This document shows, in pieces, positions 1 to 10,955 of a DNA stretch of 64,000 bases. Below the pieces are notes generated by a model that did no database searches, was not told the DNA's origin, and saw only the letters and a program-made list of their open reading frames with translations. Each line of letters starts with the position of its first letter. Positions within the stretch are counted from its first letter, which is position 1. Source of the DNA: Acanthosoma haemorrhoidale (lineage: Eukaryota > Arthropoda > Insecta > Hemiptera > Acanthosomatidae); contig OV884011.1 of NCBI GenBank assembly GCA_930367205.1, forward strand, positions 139,621,937 to 139,685,936, given 5' to 3'. The position numbers and the translations under genes are program-made.

Positions 1-206
1 TTCCTTTTTACTAAAAAAAAAAAAACTTGGATGGGTACATGTTAAGTTAATCGATAAAGCACATGATAATGTCCATGCCGATGGCAAATAAGGAAATGTT
101 ATCAGTAAATTAATTAGTAATGGAAATGTGAAGATGTCGGCGCACAGTGAAGCCGGGGTAGAAAATCACCCTCAAAATCAGAAAACGTTTTTTCCCCGAA
201 ACCATT

Positions 207-870
207 TGTTGTGGCTACCTCTTAATTACGAATACTTAAAAGTTACCCTCATCTCGGCCCAGAAAATATCTGTTTCCATATTTGTACAAATAAAGATTAT
301 GACGTCAGTCGGAGTGGGTGAGAAGCTAGTGGGGAGAACAACCGCTGGTGGGGATGTCTCCCCACCACGGCTGACCTGCTATATAAACCGCGCATCCTCA
401 GACCGATGCCAGAAAGAAAGAAACCGGCACCTTGAGCACTTCTATCTCTCTCTGCACTGGCGCTTGCTGGTCTACACAAAACCATGGTCTTCTCATTCAA
501 CTACCTCTGCATCTCTCTCTCCTAACCTCGCTGGACCCCACACCTTCCTAGTGGGAATCTCTGCCTTTGTCTCGCTAGAACTAGCACCTCCTTGGGAGAG
601 ATCTCTTCCTCGCGGACGACGGTTGCCGTGGCCCTACGAATTTTAACCTAGTAGCGTCTCTCACGGCAATCCAGTCAGCTTCTCTCCGGTTCACACTCGC
701 CTTTGGGATCTGGACGGTTTTCGCCTACCCTTAGATACCGAGTGTGAATTCGTGGTCATTCCAAGACCACATACACTACCTATAAACCTACCGTGTACCT
801 CTTCTCCTGAACATAGTGCTTTGTCGGGGCACACACCTTCTAAAATCTTATGGAGTCAGATCAAAACGAA
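207..870 (+). repeat. LTR-like dispersed repeat R1, copy 1
   Basis: This stretch is GC-richer than its surroundings and matches 29573-30380 in the same orientation and 33961-34428 in reverse. The shared sequence starts at tgttgtggctacctctt. It contains a TGACGTCA palindrome at 300-307 and a TATA box (tatataaa) at about 380, followed by a long C/T-rich stretch. A promoter-like layout in a dispersed repeat suggests a solo LTR, but no flanking gag or pol was seen. Similarity to copy 2 fades after the tatggagtcagat motif near 850-865, so the 3' end here is diverged or replaced. The open frame crossing 128-646 is not considered a gene. Confidence 0.6.
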
Positions 871-1605
871 CTAGACTGCCCACCGACTAGGCCGGCAGCC
901 AGGGTGAAAGACCACAGGCCCGTCCGTTCTATCTCTTTCTTGGCGCTCGCCGAACGGCGGCTAAGATGTTGTAGTGACCCTAGCCCGCGGCGGGCGTCTC
1001 CTCCCCACTTTGGGATACTCAGTTATCTGAGCCCGACTCCGTTATTTTTTGGAAGTATATCAACCATAGAATGCTTTCCCAAGCTATATTTTTTCACAGA
1101 AAATTATGATAATACATGAAACCTGTTGAAAATTGGCTTGTAGCTATATAGAATATTTCCGTTTTCAAGCTAAAGGAACGATTAATTTTTCTGAAATAAT
1201 TTGTATCGTCAAAAATATGGTGGTTGAATTTTCACGTTTTCTGTCTTTTTGCTTTAGTTTAAAAAAAAACGCTACATCATCCTATGGTCATTGTCTCTAT
1301 TCGTTTGGGGCTAGTGTAAGAAAGGTTTTTTCCAAATTTCAACAGCAGACTCTTTGCACAATTAGTTGTTTTGCAATTACAGTGAATGGCCTTCTGTCAT
1401 TTCCTACACCTACTGAATTTATATTTCACCTGTGTTTACATCACGTTCTAGTCGCTAAACAGAGTTTATTATTTTTTAAGTAGGTTCCAGATTAAAATGT
1501 TATTTTTCCGGAGTTCGGTGTTAATAGAATTTGAAAATGAATTTATCCGATTAAGGCCAACCTTAACTGACATTTTTAATGATTTTATGATGTAATTAAT
1601 TGGTA

Positions 1606-1607
<2 letters not shown>
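871..1607. other. Unassigned AT-rich sequence after R1 copy 1
   Basis: The first part (to about 1040) stays GC-rich and may be the diverged end of the R1 repeat. The remainder is AT-rich. No motif-bearing reading frame was recognised. Confidence 0.5.

Positions 1608-1637
<30 letters not shown>
1608..1637. repeat. (TA)n microsatellite
   Basis: An uninterrupted TA tract of about 30 bp. Unlike most other TA tracts in the window, it has no LTR element attached. Confidence 0.9.
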
Positions 1638-1642
<5 letters not shown>

Positions 1643-3399
1643 ACGCAGCAATACTTAAAATATTATTTAATTGTGACTACTCATCTATCTTAGCTTCTCT
1701 TAATAGAATATTTGTGTTAAATTTCAACACAAAGGTAAGAGCGAACTTTTCCTTCAAATACAGAAAATGGTTAGGCGGTACATTTAAAGTTGATTTACTC
1801 AATAATAATGACAATAATGTAGACCCAGCTAACAATAAATATGTTAGAATGGAGAAATATTTGTCTGTTATTCTCGAAGTAGGAAAAATTAGGAAACTTC
1901 ATTTGAAGTCCCTTATTGATGCAGGTGCTTCAACAAATGATTATTCATTAATTACACAGGCATAGCTTTCTAAATACCAGCATGAAGTCGCAAGGGAGCT
2001 AAATATATAGAGTATAAGATTTATCCAAGCTATAAGAAGGGGATGGCTTCAAATTTTGATAGGATGAATACTTTGAGTTATTCAGGAAATAAGGTCAAAA
2101 CAACATGTTTATTTGCCCTTGCGCTACACTGAAGCACTTTTTATACATGTTTATAGAACTTAGTTTAGTCATCGTCGAATTTCCTTTAAGATCCTGAAAT
2201 TTAGGTAATAAATTTGGAATTACCTTGTACAACTGTTAATTTTTAGTTAATGTTCCCCACTAAATCGTATGAGATAAAAAAAAAATGTGATAGGAAAACA
2301 CTTCAGATTATATAGACATTTATCCAATTTTCTTCCACTGTGTGGTGCCTTGATTAAAAATGTGTGATATGTGTTGTGGTTTAGTTTATTAGAATGATAA
2401 CTGCCAAAACTGTACGGTATCTTGGCCTCCAGTTGTATGCTGTTTGCTGTGTGGGGCGGTGTTCTCCATGTTTGTGTTTCATCAGCTTGCACAGATGCAT
2501 GGTGAGCTCTTCTCCTTCCAGGCTCAGATACGGCGAACACTTGATTACTAGTCCATTAGCACTCAATGTACAAGGGTCTAGAGGTTTGCGATAAATTTTA
2601 CTGGTTTTAATTACATCGAAGCTCTTAGAAAATAAATCAACAGTTAATTTTTTTTATTTTTTTTTCTATACATTTTTGGAGGAAATCCCAAGGCAAATAG
2701 ATTATCTAAAAGTGTAACAATCAACATCTTCTGTGTACGTTTAGATTTCTTTCATAACAATAACACCATAAAATTACTTATTTATGGAACACTCTGTAGA
2801 TATAGTACATATATCTTTACGAGATGATGTATCGTTTGTTTCATCACTTATATAAATAATAGCAGCAGAAATATATTAAAATATAGCGTGGTAATTCTGT
2901 CTTTTACACGAACTGAAAGAGGAGATATGTCAATCACACAATATACCTATCATAATGCTCTTACGGAGTAACTTAAAAACCTATCATTAGCTATTAGGCA
3001 GCAAAAATAAGTGCGTTCCCACAGAAACAAAATGAATAAAATAAGATATGAAAATAAATATGAATTATTATTATGCCTTATTATGAATTATGCCTGTTGT
3101 AGTAACGAAAATAAAGTATATATTTGGTATTCTAATAATTTGCCCAAGATGCTACTATAAAATAAATCAACATTTTGGATGTAGTGTGCGTTAAGAGGAT
3201 TTACATGGAAATTTCTAATGTCTAGATTTATATACAGATATCTTGAAAATTGTTTGAAGTTGACATCGATAAATTTATTGTTAATAAATACAATCATTCA
3301 CAATCAAAACCGTTTAACTCAGCATCTCAAAGATCTAATCCAATCCAAACGCTGCTCAAAAACAATGTGGCAAAGATTCCGACAGCTGATACCTGCTCG
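1638..3399. other. Intergenic AT-rich sequence
   Basis: No gene, RNA or mobile element was recognised. Open frames here are short, AT-driven and lack motifs. Confidence 0.5.
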
Positions 3400-4745
3400 T
3401 AAATTCAGTACTGCAGATTGGTAAAGCCACTATTGGCATCCTTCCGTTCCGATTCTTTTAATTCCCACCTCTCCTTCTTGTCTACCAGGGATAACTCCCT
3501 GTGGAACGTAACTAAAAAAATCCTGAAGTATCATACTGTTTCACACCTACTCCGTCGTGATGATGGGTGGCTTCGGATGGGGATAGGTCGGAAGAATTCC
3601 CTCTGCATCTTTCCCATACTTTCACACCTCACCTCAATTTCTCATCCATCGCATCAATCGCTTCGTCCAAGTCCACTGTGGTTTAGAATATTCTAACTAG
3701 TATCCTATAAAAACAGGAGTTCCTCAGGGCTGTGTCCTGGATCCCATCCTCTAAAGCTATACACCGCCGATGTCCCCCCTACCCCCAATACCTTCTTGGC
3801 AACATTCGTAGATGACACTGCAGTCTTGTTATCCCACAAAGACCCCGGTATAGCATACCTTCAAAAACCAATGGTGGATGAAAGTTAATGAAACAAAATG
3901 TTCCCACATTACCTTCACCCTCTGCCGCTAGTCCACGAATTTTTTTTAATTCCATTCCTCTTTCTGTATCCAAAAAAGTACGGTACTTACATCTCGACAA
4001 ACGGCAGACCTGGAACCCTCATACGAGACTAAAAAGACAAGAACTAAACAGACGCTTTGGACAACTGTACAGACTACTTCAAAGGACACCCCATCTATCA
4101 ATAGAAAATAAATTACTAATCTACAAACTTATACTCAAGCCAATCTGGACATACTGAATAGAGCTATGGGGGACAACAAAAAAGTTGAACATCAATCATA
4201 TCCAATCCTTTCAATCGAAAGTCCTGAGAACAATAGTAAATGCGTCAGCAACAAAACCCTGCATAATGATATAATATACCTTAGATTCTTGAACTCATCC
4301 CTTCCAAGTCCATGAAACTCCATAGTAACCTATCCAACCAACCCAATTCCCTATCATAGTCATAGCACTTCACCACTCAACCCTATAACCCTTCGAGGAG
4401 ACTAATACGGCAGTGGCCTCGTGACCTGCTATAAATACGTGACAGTGAGATTCCTGGCAATTTCCAGCTTCTCCAATGATGTCCTGAGAGTGCGGGCTCG
4501 TATCCGGTGACGCGGCTGACGGAGGAGCGTGGGGGACTTCCCAAGACTCCGCTTCTTCTTTCGCATGAGAATAGGGTGGTGACAACCATGTGGATTGTGG
4601 ACAACCAGGTCTCTGGGCTGTTTGTAAATACTGTTTGAATGAGTGAATGAAAATTGTAAATATGGTACGAATGGAGTACATTCATCACAATTACGTATTG
4701 TCTGATAAGGCAGATTGTAATTTTAGCACAATAAAGAAGTTTCGA
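3400..4745 (+). pseudogene. Jockey-type LINE remnant (family J-B), RT and 3' tail
   Basis: A decayed non-LTR retrotransposon in forward orientation. At about 3430-3530 the frame reads like the linker before the reverse transcriptase (SLWNVTKKILKYH). At about 3717-3750 comes the GVPQGCVL motif, and near 3808 a mutated active-site block (F-V-D-D-T-A-V). The stretch at 3970-4157 encodes the thumb/C-terminal region (VRYLHLDKR, LSIENKLLIYKLILKPIW). Stops and frameshifts interrupt it repeatedly, and sequence is missing between blocks. From about 4320 a non-coding 3' tail follows, shared with copies at 46476-47047, 41300-41572 (reverse) and 7083-7382, ending near an AATAAAG at 4732. The 5' part (endonuclease) is absent. 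Confidence 0.75.
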
Positions 4746-4889
4746 TAAATATATTTATCTAGCAAAAGATGTGGCATTGTTTTCATGAAGATTCTATGTG
4801 ATCTCTTACTCATGTTTTTGGAAACTCCCAGTCTTTCGAAGAGTAATGTAAGCCGTCGATTAGCAGTTTTCCAATAAAAGATGACGGGC

Positions 4890-5450
4890 TAACACTAAGT
4901 CTAACCGTGGCAAGTTAAATACAGCTGGTATCGAACTTAAAGGCTGCAAACGCTTCAACAAGGCGAGAATTCAGTTCGTTGTCGCTGACGACACAGTAAT
5001 CTATATATTCATACAATAGAGGGACAATAACTAATATAATCCAACCATATTTGAAAACAACTACATATTTCAATAAACATAAAATGAAAGTGACACAAAT
5101 TTAAATAGACGCTGCAATGTTAACCAAAGAGCAGTATTAACCCACCATTTGTCCTTAAACAATTCTTAACTTCCTTCAATTCACTACCTAGGAGAAACTT
5201 TTGACCGTTCCTTCACAATTACTATTCATGCGAAAAATAAATGCAACAATCGCCTTAGGCAAATGTCACCCTACTACCACAGGAAATCGGAACTGTCGCC
5301 CGAAAACAACATAATATCACATAAAAATGTAATCGGATATATATTGGAATATACCTCCCCGGTTAAACTCCAAATAAATGTGCTTCAAATTTCTGAACAT
5401 TGGAAGTTGTCCAGAACATAAACATGAGGATAATTTACAAAATAATTTGC
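4890..5450 (+). pseudogene. Second Jockey-like LINE remnant (J-D), RT fragment
   Basis: Separate from the preceding element. Around 4976-5015 a frame reads QFVVADDTVIYI, the reverse transcriptase active-site block (F-x-A-D-D). At 5182-5345 another frame reads a Y-L-G-E-T-F-D-R-S start followed by LSPENN and a Y-T-S-P end, the order expected for the region after the active site in Jockey-like RTs (YLG...DR...LR...LS..NK...Y.SP). Multiple frameshifts separate the blocks and no long frame survives. The assignment rests on motif order only. Confidence 0.5.
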
Positions 5451-7082
5451 AACTCGATACACCAGGATAGCCATCCTGTTAAATTAATTAACTGAATTCA
5501 ATATCATCTGATTACTTTTTTTTACTTATTATATTTTCTGTAACTCGACTGCATTTTATACAAAGTCTGTTAATAGTGATCTGCATTGTACAAACGTATA
5601 ATGATGTAAATTATAAATTCATGGACTAAATTTATTAAAAGTGATAGGGCTCACCTTATTTATCATAGACTTAAAACTAACTTACATCTAACAATAAAAA
5701 CTTAAACTAAATCTTAACCTAATTTTCCCCGATAGTATGTTGTCATCGATGTGGAAAGGGTGCTAAGTGTCTGTCTTCTGGTGAGTGTCACCTTTCACTA
5801 GACTCAATTAACCCTGACCAGACCTATTCCCTGAAAAAAATCCTTTTTGATGAGACGGAGACGATCCTATCTCAATATAAGGTAAGGTTTTTATATTCAC
5901 ATAACTTTGTTTGATTCACCCGAGGAAATTTTTCGTATAAATGTAGTGGTGGGTAGTTCTACCTTCAAATCATAGGTGAGTTTGGTTTGAGTTTCATGAG
6001 ATACCTTTCTCTCGCAATAAGTGACTACATCAGAGCCAACCGGAGTTAGGCTGATCGTGGTCCACCTTTGCCTAGCTATTTATTAATTATTCATTTTGAA
6101 ACTACGTTATTATTTTAATTTGATTAACAATTAGTGAACATACTTTTTATTTCTATTAATTTGATTTCTAATAATTACTTTTTTAAATTATTTCATTTGA
6201 AAAGTTTTGTTTTATTTACTAACTGGCCAGCACCTTCCTAAAAGATGTAATGGAATTTTATATTTATGAATATAAATCGACTAAAGTTATTATTATTAAA
6301 TACAGAGTTGATTGGCTATAGTCACTAATAAATTTCTTATATATCTACAGAACCTGAAAGCTTAGATTTGATGCTGAAGAATGAATAGGGTCAATAGCTG
6401 TTTTCTCTCCTCGAGGAGAGCTAAGCATGAAAATAAATAAAATTTCCTATCGATATAGTGGTTGGGGTTGAGGGTGGATGGTGATGTAATTTTTCCAAGG
6501 GTGGATAGAATAACCATAATAGCATTCAGGGCGTCAGGCAACAACAAGTAGGAAATGAGATCTACCCCGTCTAACTTTTTGGCGCCAACAGCCTGTGGTG
6601 CAAACCACTCCGGGGAACAAAGTTTACCCTAACCCTAACCCTAACCCATAGTGAAAGGTCACTGGGTGAAGGTTTTCTTCCCCAGGCGTACACCGTCCCG
6701 ATATAATCAAATAGACTTGAAAAGGATAATGTAGGATCTCTACAAGGAAACAGAGCTCCTCTCTGCTATGAATTAAATATGGTTTTATCTTTTTATTTTT
6801 ATTTAAAAAGTGCAATAGCCCTTTGTTTTCAGACAATATAATTTTCACTCATAAATCGTGCTCATATGGTTGATTGTTACAGGCCTTCGTACTTTATAAA
6901 TAATTAAGATCGTTTGTTATTGGAATTTTTTGCGTTCTAACGAGGCAAAGGCGCACTTGTGCTAGTCTACAGGCACAATGGGAGTAATCATTGTAAGCCT
7001 TAAAGTAATCCTAGACTAAAGTGGTATTTTTTAATTATCTACTTATGTTATAATAATAAGCGTTTCATCCTAATCCCCTAGC
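5451..7082. other. Intergenic AT-rich sequence
   Basis: Apart from the short CCCTAA tract at 6626-6647, nothing definable was seen. Confidence 0.5.
6626..6647. repeat. Interstitial (CCCTAA) tract
   Basis: About 3.7 perfect copies of CCCTAA. The hexamer is unlike the TTAGG pentamer usual at insect telomeres, and the tract is short, so it may be coincidental. Confidence 0.8.
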
Positions 7083-7382
7083 ACAGTCATTATGCAGCTG
7101 CATAACATCCCTCTATCCTTCTGCAAGATTAAAGTGGCCATGACTTCGTTATACTTTAAATTTGTGATAATGGGACTCCTCTCAATGGTCAGTTTCTCCA
7201 ATCATACTGAGCGTTTGTGGTTCTCACGCAGCCTCCACGGAGCCATCTGAACCTCAACTTCCTATGTCGTATGCAAGTGAGGCGACAATCATGCCGCTTT
7301 GGGTGATCTCTGGGCTGTGTGTATATTGTATGAATGAGTGAGTAAATGCTGAGTTGTGAATTTGGGATGAATGGTATCATTG
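7083..7382 (+). repeat. Diverged 3' tail of Jockey family J-B
   Basis: It shares with 46620-46985 the ordered blocks tagcacagtcatt, cagtttctccaatcat, tggttctcacgc, gtgatctctgggctgt and gtatgaatgagtgagta. It is heavily diverged, with an insertion near 7110-7180. No coding part is attached. Confidence 0.55.
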
Positions 7383-10300
7383 ATCAATTTTTTTTTATAA
7401 ACGTAATTATTTAAATTATAAATACAATTTCACTTAGAAGCAAAAAGTAAAATATTACGGTCACTGAGAACATATACATGTGTACACTGCAATCATTTCC
7501 TCTATTAGTATATACATGTATACGTGTGGTATAAGTATTAGTAATAGATGATGGAAATTTAACCGCGAGAAAAGCTGGAAAATGAAGTAATAATAATTCA
7601 AAATAAAATATAACTACTAAATAAAATTAAGTAAACATAAATTTAATTTGATTTTATTCCGACAATTTATGTATTGTGCAAATATATTTATGTTTGTGTA
7701 TGTATCTTTTGAAGTAATGCTTACTGAAATCGCTTATTTCTCTTAATAATGGGTTTTAGGATATGGAAGGAAAAATTCTGTGTCTGGTTGATCACAATTA
7801 CTTATGTTACTAAAATTATGTTCTAATCAATTAATAATAAACACTTGTAAGTTAAGTTCGATTAAATCCACAGCCCAATGAAGAGGTATGTCTGACTGGT
7901 GTACCGTAGTTTGTAGTAAGTTACAGCCGAGGAGCTTGCGTGGTGGGCTCTAGTGATGTCACTTCTCAACCTGAATTTCGTTTCTTTTTTTTTTTTTTAA
8001 CTTGGGTCCACTAATTATTTATTGAAGTAGATACTCATTTTCCTTTAGGAGGTTGAGTGAACTTATCCCCAAGGAAAAAACTCTAAGAAAACTGATTTTA
8101 AAATGAATCTCAAAGGTTTATTTTTCATATATCTTCTTTTTTTTTAATTATAAAAAAAGATTAATGTTTTTAATAATGATTTTTTTAATTTACTGATTTT
8201 ATACCTCTTAATTTAATAACAATACTATTAGTTTCGATATTAATAACTCCATTTTTAACAATTATTAGCCAAAGAATAGTGATGTAATGGGGCTTAATAC
8301 TCAAGACTCCGAATAGCCGAGCACCGAAGGTTGAGCACCAGGCATGCCAAGATATTTTTTCTTTGGTAAATAATTACCTAATTTAAGAACAGAATTATGA
8401 CTACTTGTCCCGACATGAGTTATAACTTAAACAGGACGGACGCTTTATTTGTTATTTTATTTAAAGTTATTTAATCAATGAAATAGTCCAACCACGAGTA
8501 ATAGAGACCGGGAAATTTATTTTAGAGCACAATTGTTCGGTGAACAGGTGGTACACAGTCAACAACATACGCGCCTACTATACTTCGCACTCGAAGAGTT
8601 CGGCAGTTAGGAGTGAAAGGGTAGTAGAGAAATCAGCCGGGTGCTTTGTACTACGTGAGTTACGGCTCAGTGTCAAATCTTACCTGTGGTTGGGGGCAGC
8701 ATAGTCACAGTCACGAAGCCTACCGACCTCAATTTTTTGATCCTTTTACACCTATAATTCAGAATAGAGAAATAAAATAATGAAACGAATGCATGTATTG
8801 TTATTCTCTCTAATTAGGAAACGAAAAGGTCATTGATACCGGTGGCCCCTTGTCTCATTATTTCTCCCTTCTCATCAATCAAATCCTTTTTTACTTAAGC
8901 TCGCCGGATTAAGCATTGGGTAAGTACCAGCTGCACTAAGCTGAATAACCGAGTTGCCCTTTGCCCTTATCATTCAATAAAACCGTCCTAGGCCTTCTCC
9001 CCTCCAGTGATGGAGCTTGAATCATAACTTTGTTTAAAAAAAAAACAAATCTAAAAAACTAAAGGCTAAGCTTTAACTTATTACCACCCGATGATTCTCT
9101 ACTTCCATTCTGGTAAACACAGCTTGTCTTAATCCTTTGTTTGCAAAGAGCTTCCAGTGGTCCGCATTTATTACTTTTTTTATCTGGTAATTAGCAGATT
9201 GTCTAATTTGCCAATAATTATAGGAAAGCTTCCTTACAAAAAAAAACTTCTCAAGCCATTGATTATCCTTATATTAACTATCCAGTTGAAATAAAAATCC
9301 ATTATAGAGTATATAGGCTGACATGTCGAGAGCGTGGAGAGTGTTCATTTGTAAATGATCTTAATTAATAAAATTTATAATATTTCAGTTATCGATTTCC
9401 TTTCTTTTACAGAACTTGAAGATCAACCAAAAATGTTTGTATAGTTTAGTAAAATTGTAGGATGACAACAATTTTATTACACGGGATATAGTCTATAGTT
9501 CGCAGTATACATCTATCTAACATAGTATATCTCAGGTGTAAGATTGTAATGTAAAAAGTTTGTAATTTATTGTGCATTAAGTAATAAGAATGATTTATTT
9601 GGAAAGATTGGCGAGAGAATGTTTCATTTATACTTAAGGAAGATAGCTCCGAGAGATGCTGCGCTCTAGCGGGAAAAATCGGACTGCCCTCTGGGGGCCC
9701 ACGCTATGTTTGAAGTTTTGTTTTGTCTATAGCTCTCATCGAGTGAAGTGATCTGTTAAAAAGCCTAAGAAAATCGCCTGCAGATCCCTGGATTTTCGAG
9801 GTGGTGATTAGAAAGATCCTTTTCTTTTGTTTCTTTCCCATTCTGAAGGTTCCTTCAAGAAACCGAGCCAGTTACAAGGAAGAAGTCATCCAAATTCAGA
9901 TGAGTGGGCAATTTTTCGTTTTGCCGGTTTAAGAGGCCTATATACCGATTTTTGGGTTTTTGATTGTTGAAAACCAATTGACGAATATGCTAAAAAATAT
10001 TTGCAGGGTTTGATCGTTGAAAACTGATAGTATAAAATTTAAATTGTCTTTTTTTTTTTTTATTCATAGAAAATTAAAAACCTAATTACAATCCACTTGT
10101 ACAACAAGCATAAAGACAGTATTATTATAGCCATGACAGAATTAGGTTCCACTATCCTCCATCTTGCCCTTGATTGGCTGCCATGTCCAGAACCACTGAT
10201 AATTGAGTTGTTTATGGAGTCTCTCTCTATTCAGATATAGCCAATCCATTATATCAGACATAGCCTTGTTCATTCCAGAGATATGAGCTACATGATTAGT

Positions 10301-10453
10301 ATCCATAATAATAACAGTGTTGTATTTATACAACGTACGAGTACAATGCTCAGTAGTCTCTACAGTATGACTTTAAATAAAAACCATTAATTTAATACAA
10401 AAGAAAACAACAAAGTGACATAAAAGTTGGCAGCCAACGTCTATGTATATATA
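7383..10453. other. Intergenic sequence
   Basis: Mostly AT-rich. A more GC-rich island at about 8520-8740 carries a strong splice-donor-like sequence on the minus strand (cacag|gtaaga, boundary near 8685), but no coding frame could be tied to it. A minus-strand frame at 10142-10333 has no recognisable motif. Confidence 0.4.
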
Positions 10454-10616
10454 AGTTAATGATCGTCAACGAAAAACTTGAAGAAAAAGAAAAGAGGTTG
10501 AATGAAATCACAGATCGAAAGTTGTCACACAAGACTGTTTTTATTTGAGCCTTTTAAAGCCTCTCTATATACATTCGGGATGTTTACATCCCGATGAATT
10601 GGGGATTAGCCTGGCT
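10454..10616 (-). repeat. G2-family LTR, reverse orientation, truncated
   Basis: The reverse complement aligns along its length with the LTR at 15415-15589: shared blocks include aacatcccgaatgtat, agagaggctttaaaaggct, ataaaaacagtcttgtg, cattcaacctc and cgttgacgatcattaa. The terminal agttaa (the complement of the TTAACT LTR end) is preceded by TATA at 10450-10453. The other end lacks the first ~16 bp of the LTR and runs into a TA tract. No primer site or gag lies beyond it, so it is a solo or truncated LTR. A short hairpin (arms cgggatgt/acatcccg) lies at 10576-10593. Confidence 0.75.
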
Positions 10617-10788
10617 ATATACATATATATATATATGTAATGAAAGTGATCTCTCTTTCATTTGAATTTGCCGTGCTGCTTCCACTGGCCCCCACCAGAT
10701 GGAGCATCAGTTATCAGATAGAGAAGGTTATGTGAGATAACAGAACATGTAAATAGTGTAAATAGAGAATTGATAGTTAGAAACTGTA

Positions 10789-10798
10789 ATTGTCGTTT
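10789..10798 (+). promoter_or_regulatory. Putative self-primer sequence / RNA 5' end in LTR
   Basis: The decamer attgtcgttt is the exact reverse complement of the ten bases immediately after the 5' LTR (10936-10945). In self-primed elements such as Tf1, the primer is the 5' end of the element's own RNA, so this position predicts the transcription start. It lies about 25-30 nt downstream of TAAATA. The decamer is also present in the diverged LTR at 59061-59359. Confidence 0.6.
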
Positions 10799-10810
10799 CT
10801 TTGTTTACAG

Positions 10811-10887
10811 GTAAGATTGTGTAAATCAATATTAATAATTGTTATAATATAATATATAGTGAATAAAATTGCTAACTTTGTTTACAG
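10811..10887 (+). other. Intron-like segment inside the G1 LTR
   Basis: A 77-bp segment with donor CAG|GTAAGA, a branch-point-like TGCTAAC at 10870-10876 and acceptor TTTGTTTACAG|A. The sequence ctttgtttacag occurs at both boundaries (10799-10810 and 10876-10887). The AATAAA poly(A) signal lies inside. Splicing is not shown by the sequence, and the same segment is kept in all five LTRs. Confidence 0.4.
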
Positions 10888-10935
10888 AGAAACTGATTTC
10901 AGTTTATTCACCCCACCTTCAATAATTGTCTTACA

Positions 10936-10945
10936 AAACGACAAT
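10936..10945 (+). promoter_or_regulatory. Putative primer binding site (self-priming)
   Basis: The bases aaacgacaat directly abut the 5' LTR, where a tRNA primer site normally lies. No TGG-starting tRNA complement is found at this position. The sequence pairs perfectly with attgtcgttt at 10789-10798. Copy 2 has the same arrangement at 58069-58078. Confidence 0.6.
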
Positions 10946-10955
10946 AGGAGTTACA

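Larger units (their letters stand above)
10636..10935 (+). repeat. G1 copy 1 5' LTR
   Basis: This LTR should hold the promoter and poly(A) signals. A weak TATA-like TAAATA is at 10759-10764. The putative RNA start is near 10789, inferred from the primer-complement sequence attgtcgttt (10789-10798). AATAAA is at 10862-10867. An intron-like segment lies at 10811-10887. Copies exist at 15101-15400, 53612-53928, 58079-58395 and, diverged, 59061-59359. Confidence 0.95.

Noticed and set aside
128..646. Open frame of 172 codons on the plus strand
   Set aside because: It lies within and before the R1 repeat, has no motif, and is not conserved as a frame in copy 2.
10926..10955. TTG start extending gag into the LTR
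   Set aside because: The first ATG (10956) gives a normal gag N-terminus, and the extension overlaps the LTR end and primer-like site.
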